Below are positions 46,368 through 53,833 of a stretch of DNA of 64,000 nucleotides, piece after piece. The notes below the pieces were generated by a model. That model had not been told where the DNA came from and did no database searches. It saw only the letters and a list, made by a program, of their open reading frames with translations. Positions within the stretch are counted from its first letter, which is position 1, and each line of letters starts with the position of its first letter. The position numbers were made by a program, and so were the translations under genes. Source of the stretch: Gracilimonas sp. (GTDB lineage: Bacteria; Bacteroidota; Rhodothermia; Balneolales; Balneolaceae); the NCBI GenBank assembly GCA_022450045.1, contig JAKURD010000018.1:1-64000 (forward strand). Direction: 5' to 3'.

Positions 46368-46997
46368 TCACCTAATATCTAATGTATTGTATAAATTTCT
46401 ACTGACGTCAAACGTCATGTTCTTAAAATCGAAACCAACATTAAATGCCATTCCGGCGAGGTCAAACATTTAACCGGTTTTGTCTGCTCGTGCAAATAGT
46501 GGTCGTATCCAAGACGAACCTGCATGTTTTCACCGATTTCAGCCTCTGGCCCAAACAATATGCAACGAAACAAATTATCCGGCGGTTCCGGCTCCGTAAA
46601 AGTACGGAAATCCCAGTTATTCAGCTGCCGCAATGTAACGCTGAGGTGAAAGAGAAATGCTTCCGGTTTTTTGAAATACCAACAGGTACATCCAAAAGCA
46701 ACGGCTTTCTTTGTTCCTCAAATGCGGTTATTTGAGCCCCTAAATTTCGAGTCGCAATGCCCGCACTGAAATTACTGATGCTATTCTGGCAGAGCAACTC
46801 TGACGGTAAGAACATAGGGTTTGATTTAAAATTTGCATCAAATTTACTCACATAATTTCCACCAAGCCCGGCAGAATGTACCGCTGGGGTATCTCTAAAA
46901 AACAGAAAACACTTGACGTATTAGATTGCGCTGCCGTAAGTTCGGTACTAATGAAAAGTATCAGAAAAGATGCAATATGCCACACTTTTTAACTCAT
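46368..46997 (-). pseudogene. PorQ-like (type IX secretion) gene, frameshifted and nonsense-mutated
   Basis: Read on the minus strand, this stretch gives PorQ-like text in successive frames. The ATG at 46997 is followed by a stop at codon 3, then a signal peptide and FCFLEIP. After a shift comes AVHSAGLGGNYVSKFDANF with ATRNLGAQITAFE and PLLLDVPVGISK. After another shift come WDFRTFTEPEP and MQVRLGYDHYL, and after a third shift LAGMAFNVGFDFKNMTFDV. A middle segment of roughly 100 residues also seems missing. Intact PorQ is an outer-membrane beta-barrel-like component of type IX secretion. The decay looks old. Family assignment is from motif resemblance only. Confidence 0.6.
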
Positions 46998-47075
46998 TTA
47001 TAAATCACAATTGGCGAAAATGTTTTGTAATATAATCAAATGCTTTGGCAATACGTCAAGATTATTGATTAAGAA

Positions 47076-47834
47076 ATGATTTCTAATTTACCAGGGGCTG
47101 CCGGTTTACGACAATTCGGCAAATATGCCCAACTTTTATATCAGGCTTTACGAGCATCAACCGAAATAAGCACCTATCGCAAAAACCTGTTCCAGGAATT
47201 TGTAAAGGTTGGCTATGAGTCTATACCTATTATTTTCCTTGTAGGAATCTTCACGGGAGCTGTTCTCACCCTTCAAACGGCCTATCAGTTAGATACGGAC
47301 ATCTACCCCAGCACGATCATTGGTTCCATTGTAGCCCAATCAATTGTTATTGAACTCGCTGCCGTAATCAGTGCATTGGTACTTGCAGGAAAAGTGGGAG
47401 CCCGTATTTCCACTGAGCTTGGAACCATGCGAGTCAGTGAACAGATAGATGCACTTGAGTCCATGGGGTTTAATTCTGTTTCATTTTTAGTTGTACCCCG
47501 GATATTAGCCGGACTTTTGATGTTTCCGATCCTTTATACAACAGCTGCTGTTTTTGGGATTTTAGGAGGAATAACTGCCGGAGCCCTGGATGGAATATTA
47601 CCCGCCGCTGAGTTTCTGGAAGGCGCACGAGCTTTCTTTTTTGAGTCAGATATTATCTTCGGTTACATCAAATCCATTGTTTTTGGCTTTGTGATAACTT
47701 CTATTGCCTGTTATAAAGGATATTATGCTTTTGGCGGGGCAGAAGGCGTTGGAACGGCTACCACACAAGCAACCGTTTTAAGTTGTATTTTTGTACTTTT
47801 AGCCGACTTTGCATTAGCAGCGATATTATTATAG
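47076..47834 (+). CDS. mlaE: MlaE/YrbE-type ABC permease for lipid transport
   Basis: This 252-residue permease has about five membrane segments and the MlaE signature ELGTMRVSEQIDALESMG, which couples to the ATPase. It is the inner-membrane part of a Mla-like system that moves phospholipids between membranes. The next genes are the ATPase (3-bp gap) and the MCE protein, a complete core set. Confidence 0.93.
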   Translation: MISNLPGAAGLRQFGKYAQLLYQALRASTEISTYRKNLFQEFVKVGYESIPIIFLVGIFTGAVLTLQTAYQLDTDIYPSTIIGSIVAQSIVIELAAVISALVLAGKVGARISTELGTMRVSEQIDALESMGFNSVSFLVVPRILAGLLMFPILYTTAAVFGILGGITAGALDGILPAAEFLEGARAFFFESDIIFGYIKSIVFGFVITSIACYKGYYAFGGAEGVGTATTQATVLSCIFVLLADFALAAILL

Positions 47835-47837
47835 CAC

Positions 47838-48587
47838 ATGATAGAGATTAAAAACCTGACAAAAAGCTTTGGAGATCTGATAGTTTGGAGAGATGTTTCC
47901 TTTGATATCCAAGACGGTGAAACTACGGCTGTGATCGGACGTTCCGGGTGTGGAAAGTCGGTATTGATGAAACATCTCAATGCTCTTTTATATCCTGACG
48001 AAGGAAATGTACTGATTGACGGAAAATGTGTATTTGAGTTGAGTTATTCTGAACTTCGAAAAGTACGCCAGCGATTTGGTATTTTATTTCAGGGCGGAGC
48101 TCTTTTCGATTCTATCAGTACCTTTGAGAACGTTGCGTTTCCGCTTCGTTATTTTACGGAACAAATCGAAGATGAAATAACGCATAATGTTAATGAAGCT
48201 TTGAGCATGGTAAACCTTCAGGAAGCGGGAAATAAATCTACTTCAGAGCTTTCCGGAGGCATGAGGAAGCGAGTAGGACTGGCAAGAGCCATTATCCTCA
48301 AACCTGATTATTTGCTGTATGATGAACCAACCTCCGGGCTGGATCCTAAAACTTCCGATGAGATCAATGAACTGATCGTGAATATGGCTGACAGCCTCGA
48401 TATTACTTCTGTTGTGATCACTCACGACATGCACAGCGTCTTAGAAGTTTCAGATAAAGTAGCTTTTTTGGATGAACAAAAACTGAGCTGGTTCGGTAAA
48501 ACCGAGGACATGAAACACAGCGACAATCAAAACCTGCTTGAATTCATTTCGGCAAGTGAATATCAAATAAATTCAAAAACTGCATAG
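47838..48587 (+). CDS. mlaF: Mla-type ABC transporter ATP-binding protein
   Basis: This 249-residue ATPase has Walker A GRSGCGKS, ABC signature LSGGMRKRVGLARA, Walker B LLYDEPTSGLD and the H-loop VITHDM. It powers lipid transport with the MlaE permease and MCE partner. It lies 3 bp after mlaE and 10 bp before the MCE gene. Confidence 0.93.
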   Translation: MIEIKNLTKSFGDLIVWRDVSFDIQDGETTAVIGRSGCGKSVLMKHLNALLYPDEGNVLIDGKCVFELSYSELRKVRQRFGILFQGGALFDSISTFENVAFPLRYFTEQIEDEITHNVNEALSMVNLQEAGNKSTSELSGGMRKRVGLARAIILKPDYLLYDEPTSGLDPKTSDEINELIVNMADSLDITSVVITHDMHSVLEVSDKVAFLDEQKLSWFGKTEDMKHSDNQNLLEFISASEYQINSKTA

Positions 48588-48597
48588 GAGACCTGTT

Positions 48598-49530
48598 TTG
48601 GAAAAAGTTTCCAACGAATTAAAAATTGGCCTTACCATTATTGTTGCTATCATCGTAGCATTTTTGGGATATAGCTTCATGAAAGATATTCCGCTTTTCA
48701 AATCGTCCACTACCATTTACACCAAATTTGACCAGGTGTATGGTTTGATACCGGGTAATGTCGTGAATGTTAAAGGCTTCAAGATCGGTAATGTGAAACA
48801 AATGGAGCTGCTTGAATCCGATTCTACTCGGGTAACATTGAACATTGAGGAAGGATATCAAATACCGGAGGGCTCAGTCGCTTTATTAAAATCGAGCGGT
48901 GTATTGGGAGGAAAATACATTGAGATCCAAAAGTCTGACTCTCAGGCAATAGTACAGGATCAGGGCTTTATAAAAGGCACTTTTGAGCAGGGCATTATGG
49001 ATAGCTTTGCTGAAGAAGGGGAGCGGCTTAGTAATGATATTTCTGGATCTATCCGTGGATTTGAAGAATTTATAACAAGGCTCAATCAAACCTTGAACGA
49101 AGATAATAAGGAAAATATCTCCGGTATTATTCGCAATCTGGAATCGAGTACCGGCTCTCTTAACCAAGTGATTCAGGACCGGCAAACCGACCTTGACCAG
49201 ATGATCGTGGAAGCTAAAAATACCCTTCAGAATTTAGATGAGCTTAGTAGTGATAATAAAGAAAAACTTACTGCTCTTATCGAGAATCTGGAAGCAACCA
49301 GCGCTGAGTTAGAAACCTTAAGTGCAGGTCTTAATAAAACAAACCTGACATTAAATGAGGTGCTAACAAAAATCAACAATGGCGAAGGCACCTTAGGAAA
49401 AATGGTCAACGACCCCTCTCTGTATAATAATATCGACAGCCTTTCAGTTAACCTGAATAAGCTAATTAAAAATATCAATGAGGACCCCGGAAATTATTTG
49501 AAACACATGCGGCTGATTGAAGTATTCTAA
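48598..49530 (+). CDS. mlaD: MCE-domain (MlaD-type) lipid-transport protein
   Basis: This 310-residue protein has one N-terminal membrane helix (about 8-28) and one MCE domain (about 38-115, YTKFDQVYGLIPGNVVNVKG), then a long helical coiled-coil tail (about 130-300). It forms a periplasmic ring on the MlaEF complex. The first codon is TTG, preceded by a clear AGGAG. The tail is longer than E. coli MlaD, as in many Bacteroidota. Confidence 0.9.
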   Translation: MEKVSNELKIGLTIIVAIIVAFLGYSFMKDIPLFKSSTTIYTKFDQVYGLIPGNVVNVKGFKIGNVKQMELLESDSTRVTLNIEEGYQIPEGSVALLKSSGVLGGKYIEIQKSDSQAIVQDQGFIKGTFEQGIMDSFAEEGERLSNDISGSIRGFEEFITRLNQTLNEDNKENISGIIRNLESSTGSLNQVIQDRQTDLDQMIVEAKNTLQNLDELSSDNKEKLTALIENLEATSAELETLSAGLNKTNLTLNEVLTKINNGEGTLGKMVNDPSLYNNIDSLSVNLNKLIKNINEDPGNYLKHMRLIEVF

Positions 49531-49666
49531 GTCTCATCATCGCTTTTATTAGCTTTCAATTCCTTGGGTATTCACTTATATTTCTGAGCTTACTGTCAAA
49601 GGTTAAAATGACACCGGCAGTATTCAAATCGCAATTTAACAAATGTTTTTTTAGAGGTAACCTTTT

Positions 49667-51439
49667 ATGGGTGTAATGGAAAAAATGAGAAACAGTACCG
49701 CATTTATCCTGTGGCTGCTGATAGGTTCTTTTGGCCTTTTATGGGTTCTGGCTGATGTAAACTTTTTTGATGCCATGCAGGCCGGGCCTAATGCCTTAGG
49801 CGCAGTAAATGGAGAGAAGATCTCGAATGAAGAGTATCAAAGCAGAATTCAATATTATTCTAATGCTTACAGCCAGCAAACCGGGAATTCCCTTTCAGCT
49901 GAAATGCGCGCCAATTATGAAAATCAAGCCTGGAATGAGTTGGTAAATGCCCGGTTGATCAACCAAAAAATGGATGAGTTAGGCATTACCGTTTCTGATC
50001 AGGAAGTCATGGATATGGTATTCGGTGAAAACCCCGCCCCCATAATCCGCCAAAATTTCACCCGTGAAGACGGCACTATTGATCGTGCCGCAATTCAACA
50101 AGTGCTATCATCAAGTGAATTTACGCAGCAGGCAGTTGCCCTTGAACTTCAGCTTCGCGATCAGCGTCGCCAACAAAAACTAAATAACTATATTTCTGCC
50201 GGCCTTCAGGTTACTGAATCAGAAGTTGAGCAGGAATTCATTAAGAATAACACAACGGCTCAGGTTAACTTCATTCGTTTCCCTTATAGCGAAGTTACTG
50301 AGCAAGAACTTGAGATATCTGACAATGCTCTCCGTGAATATTATGAAAACAACAGAGATCGCTTCACTCGTGACGAGAGTTACCGATTCCGGTATGTGAC
50401 ATTTAGTAAACTTCCTACTGCTGCGGATACTGCTCAGATCATTGAAGATGTCCGCTCTCTTAGAACGGCTTTTGCTGAAACTGAGAATGATTCCCTTTTT
50501 CTTGCACGCCAGGCTTCTACTACCAACTATCGTTCTACTTTTGTTGAAGTTGAAGACATTCGTGAAGAATACCAGGCTGTAGCTGACTTAGAAGTAAGTG
50601 AAGTTTCGGATGTAATTGTTACCGGAAACCAGGTTGCTATACTTAAAAAAGAAGCTGAGCGTGGCGATGAGGTCAAGTTCCAGACTATGAGCTATAATAT
50701 TCAGGCGCTCCCTGCAACCATAGATCAGGCCAATGAAAGAGCCACTGACTTTGAATTTTTTGCTTCTGAGGAAACAAGTTTTCAGGAAGAAGCGGAGTCC
50801 CGCGGGATGGAGATAAGAGAAGCATTCGCAACCAAAGGAAATAACTTCATTTCCGGACTTGGAAGCAGCCAGCAGATCATGAACTTTCTGGAGTCGGCTG
50901 AGGAAGGCGATATATCAGATGTCTTAGAATTGAATTCTGAATTTGTGGTATTGGAAGTTGTAGAAGTGACCCCAGAAGGGTATCGCCCTTTTGATGAAGT
51001 ACGCACACAGGTTGAGAATATGGTGAAGATTGAGCGACGAAAAGAACTTACCCAACAGAAAGTTCAGGAGTTGCTTAGCCAGAATCAAACATTAGCTCGA
51101 TTAGCAGAGGTTTCAGAAAAAGAGTTTCAAACGGTTAATAATCTTCGCTCAAATGCTACAGTAATACCTGGTGCAGGCCGCGAACCAATGATCGTTGGGG
51201 CTATCTTTTCCCTGAATGAAGGTGAGACTTCTGACGTACTTACCGGAAACAGCGCAGTTTTTATTGTTGAGGTAGCTGAGAAAAGGGAAGCTGACCTTGC
51301 AAACCTCGATCAGGAAACGCGCCGACAAATACGACAACGCCTGGAGCAGCAAAAGCTTCAAGAATTCTCTTCCATTTGGCTGGAGCAACTTCGTGAAGAG
51401 GCTAAGATCGTGGACAACCGTTCCCGCTTGCTTCAATAA
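49667..51439 (+). CDS. ppiD: PpiD/SurA-type periplasmic peptidyl-prolyl isomerase
   Basis: This 590-residue protein has one N-terminal membrane helix (about 10-32), a SurA_N-like domain (about 35-190), a central parvulin-like region (about 225-330) and a second one (about 345-470), then a C-terminal helical segment. The layout is that of PpiD foldases anchored in the inner membrane, which help proteins leaving the Sec translocon. The parvulin active residues are not clearly conserved, so it may act as a chaperone only. A terminator follows. Confidence 0.85.
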   Translation: MGVMEKMRNSTAFILWLLIGSFGLLWVLADVNFFDAMQAGPNALGAVNGEKISNEEYQSRIQYYSNAYSQQTGNSLSAEMRANYENQAWNELVNARLINQKMDELGITVSDQEVMDMVFGENPAPIIRQNFTREDGTIDRAAIQQVLSSSEFTQQAVALELQLRDQRRQQKLNNYISAGLQVTESEVEQEFIKNNTTAQVNFIRFPYSEVTEQELEISDNALREYYENNRDRFTRDESYRFRYVTFSKLPTAADTAQIIEDVRSLRTAFAETENDSLFLARQASTTNYRSTFVEVEDIREEYQAVADLEVSEVSDVIVTGNQVAILKKEAERGDEVKFQTMSYNIQALPATIDQANERATDFEFFASEETSFQEEAESRGMEIREAFATKGNNFISGLGSSQQIMNFLESAEEGDISDVLELNSEFVVLEVVEVTPEGYRPFDEVRTQVENMVKIERRKELTQQKVQELLSQNQTLARLAEVSEKEFQTVNNLRSNATVIPGAGREPMIVGAIFSLNEGETSDVLTGNSAVFIVEVAEKREADLANLDQETRRQIRQRLEQQKLQEFSSIWLEQLREEAKIVDNRSRLLQ

Positions 51440-51461
51440 AGAATATTTTTATGTCTTTCAT

Positions 51462-51491
51462 AGGGTGAGGAGTTTCTTCTCACCCTTTTTT
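51462..51491 (+). terminator. Rho-independent terminator after ppiD
   Basis: An 8-bp perfect stem (AGGGTGAG / CTCACCCT) is followed by a T run, 22 bp after the ppiD stop codon and 46 bp before ribD. Confidence 0.85.
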
Positions 51492-51537
51492 GTTTCCGAT
51501 ACAGGTAACGATACCAGAAAAACTGTAGATTCTATCT

Positions 51538-52665
51538 ATGAGCACCACTAATAAACATAGCCATGAATACTGGATGCAACAGGCTCTTTCCCTTGCGGAG
51601 AAAGGAAAGGGAGCAGTATCTCCAAATCCGATGGTTGGTTGTGTAATAGTTTCAGAGAACGGAGAAAAAGTAGGAGAAGGCTATCACAAAAAATTTGGAG
51701 AAGCTCATGCTGAAGTGAATGCTGTACAATCCGTTCAAAACCAAGATGCTCTGAAAAATGCTACTGTTTATGTAACGCTCGAACCTTGTTCACACCAGGG
51801 GAAAACTCCTTCATGTGCACACATGCTCGCAAAACTCCCGATACGTACCGTTGTGGTTGCCATGCAAGACCCAAACCCCTCCGTCAACGGTAAAGGAATT
51901 CTTCACCTTAAAAATAACGGCATTGAAGTAGAGGTTGGTGTTCTTAAGAAGGAGGCTGAAAAACTGAATGAGTTTTTCATTTACCACCAAACTTTCGGAC
52001 GCCCCTTTATAACGCTCAAAGTAGCCCAGACTGCCGATGGCTATTTAGCTGCCGCTGACGGAGAATCGCAATGGATCACCGGCAAGGAATCGCGGAAAAT
52101 GGTTCATGAGTGGAGAGCCGAATATGATGCCGTACTCGTTGGCAGGACAACAGCCATGGTTGATAACCCCAGCCTTACTGTTCGTCATGTTTCAGGCAGA
52201 CAACCCCGGCGTATTGTCATTGACGGGCCTTATGAGCTGCCCAAAGAGCTCAATTTATTTTCGGATAAATTTGAGGAAAAAACCATCATTCTCACCTGGA
52301 ATAAGGAGGCTTCTGCTACAGATGCAGACCCCATGTTGAAGGTAATGCAGCAAAATTATTTCAGGGGGGAAGTTATTCAGCTTCCCAAAGCAGATGGACA
52401 TGTAGATCTCAGGCAAGCCTTCAAGGTATTAGGAGAACGGGGTATCACCTCTGTTTTGGTGGAAGGAGGGCAGCAGCTTTCGTCTGCATTGATTCGCCAG
52501 GGGCTGGTTGATAAACTTGAACTTTTTATAGCCCCGAAACTGTTGGGAGCCGGAACCAGGTCTCTTATCGCTATCGGTATTAATAAAATGAGGGAAATTG
52601 CCGAACTTAAAGATTCTATCTGGACCAAGGTTGGAAACGACATCTTATTAACCGGATATTTTTAG
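51538..52665 (+). CDS. ribD: Bifunctional riboflavin deaminase/reductase RibD
   Basis: This 375-residue protein has an N-terminal deaminase with zinc ligands H57 (HAEVNAV, with E59 proton shuttle), C84 and C93 (EPCSHQGKTPSC). A C-terminal reductase (about 150-375) carries GESQWITG, LVGRTTAMVDNPSL and VEGG. It performs the second and third steps of riboflavin synthesis from the GTP branch. ribE follows 4 bp later, so the two form an operon. Confidence 0.95.
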   Translation: MSTTNKHSHEYWMQQALSLAEKGKGAVSPNPMVGCVIVSENGEKVGEGYHKKFGEAHAEVNAVQSVQNQDALKNATVYVTLEPCSHQGKTPSCAHMLAKLPIRTVVVAMQDPNPSVNGKGILHLKNNGIEVEVGVLKKEAEKLNEFFIYHQTFGRPFITLKVAQTADGYLAAADGESQWITGKESRKMVHEWRAEYDAVLVGRTTAMVDNPSLTVRHVSGRQPRRIVIDGPYELPKELNLFSDKFEEKTIILTWNKEASATDADPMLKVMQQNYFRGEVIQLPKADGHVDLRQAFKVLGERGITSVLVEGGQQLSSALIRQGLVDKLELFIAPKLLGAGTRSLIAIGINKMREIAELKDSIWTKVGNDILLTGYF

Positions 52666-52669
52666 CACT

Positions 52670-53275
52670 ATGTTTACAGGAATTGTACAGGAAGTAGGGA
52701 AAGTTGCAGAGATCCGATCTCTGAATGGAGGAGGACAGGAAATGAAGATCTCTTGTTCATTTGCTGACACTTGTCACGAAGATGAGAGCATCTCAATAAA
52801 CGGAGCCTGCCATACTGTTACCGCATTTGATGAAAACACTTTTACCGTTCAAAGTGTAGAAGAGACGCTCCGAAAAACCTCGATCGGAGAACTCGAAAAG
52901 GGAAGCCCGGTAAACCTTGAACGCTCCCTGACGCTGCAAACAGGAATTGAAGGACATCTCGTACAAGGGCATGTAGACACTACGGGAACCATCAGGAAAA
53001 TAGTGCAAGAAAAAACCGGATGGCTGCTCACCATAGAGTACCCTGATGAATTTACCAATATGATTGTGGGCAGGGGAAGTGTTACTGTGGAAGGTATTAG
53101 CCTGACGGTGGCAAGAGAGTCCGGAAATCAATTTACAGTTGCCATCATCCCATACACATGGGATCATACCAATCTGAAAGAAAAGGAAGAGGATGATCTG
53201 GTAAATCTGGAGTTTGACGTGATCGGGAAGTATGTGCTCAAATACCTTTCTAAAATTGGGCGCGATTCTCTATAA
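52670..53275 (+). CDS. ribE: Riboflavin synthase, alpha subunit
   Basis: This 201-residue protein has two lumazine-binding repeats: the first begins MFTGIVQEVG, the second GHLVQGHVDTTG (about residue 98). It dismutates two 6,7-dimethyl-8-ribityllumazine molecules into riboflavin. Length is normal. It is immediately after ribD; ribBA is far away at 17007 and no ribH is in the window. A MITE-like element begins 89 bp downstream. Confidence 0.95.
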   Translation: MFTGIVQEVGKVAEIRSLNGGGQEMKISCSFADTCHEDESISINGACHTVTAFDENTFTVQSVEETLRKTSIGELEKGSPVNLERSLTLQTGIEGHLVQGHVDTTGTIRKIVQEKTGWLLTIEYPDEFTNMIVGRGSVTVEGISLTVARESGNQFTVAIIPYTWDHTNLKEKEEDDLVNLEFDVIGKYVLKYLSKIGRDSL

Positions 53276-53364
53276 ACCTGAGTTCGATTAAAAAGCAGGT
53301 TCTATCATAGACAAGATGGTCATTTCGCGGCGAATGCCCGAAATCTACTTGTTGTTTACGTATC
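53276..53364. other. Gap with a solo terminal-repeat-like sequence
   Basis: The text CCTGAGTTCGATTAAAA at about 53279 resembles the terminal repeat of the adjacent MITE-like element (GTGAGTTCGATATAAA), suggesting a leftover end of another copy. No gene is seen. Confidence 0.3.
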
Positions 53365-53725
53365 TAACGTGAGTTCGATATAAAGAATGTTAGAATAGCT
53401 GCAAGATCCATCGAACGGATACCTACCTGATCGATGAGCTGATGGATGGTGCAGGTGCAGGGTGTTGGATTAGGATACGAACCGAATGTGGATGCCCTAA
53501 CCAGGCAATCGGTCAGATGGACTTAGAGCCATCAGACCGAGATGCAGGGCAATCAACCCCGAACCCGATCTGATGGATCACCCATCTGATCGATTATACA
53601 GATGCAGGATGTTGGATTAGGATACGAACAAGTTTAGGCCCCCCATCAAACGGTCAGACAGACCTGAAGCTGTCAGATCGTACCTCAAAGGCTTTAGCGA
53701 GGATCATTATATCGAACTGACGTTA
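53365..53725. mobile_element. MITE-like element, copy A
   Basis: A 361-bp segment begins TAACGTGAGTTCGATAT and ends ATATCGAACTGACGTTA, giving 17-bp terminal inverted repeats with one mismatch. Its inside is clearly related to the reverse complement of copy B (63083-63397): for example 29 identical bases (53381-53409 versus 63353-63381) and CAGGCAATCGGTCAGATGG (53502-53520 versus 63258-63276). A tandem-like internal unit (TGTTGGATTAGGATACGAAC) occurs twice, near 53463 and 53613. It does not hold a convincing gene, as expected for a non-autonomous element mobilised elsewhere. It lies between the convergent ribE and lptD genes. Confidence 0.7.
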
Positions 53726-53833
53726 TCTATAATTGAATTACGGGCAATACTAAGATCCCTGCCTTCACAGGAATGACTTTTTAAGCATTTTTCAAGCTAT
53801 CAATAATCGAGCTCAGGTTATAAGCATAGCATC

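Noticed and set aside
46415..46851. Two short ORFs (46415-46633 and 46621-46851) as separate genes
   Set aside because: Both are pieces of the same PorQ-like pseudogene joined by frame shifts.
51440..51537. FMN riboswitch before ribD-ribE
   Set aside because: The 98-bp gap holds only the ppiD terminator; no RFN-element consensus is visible. None was seen before ribBA either.
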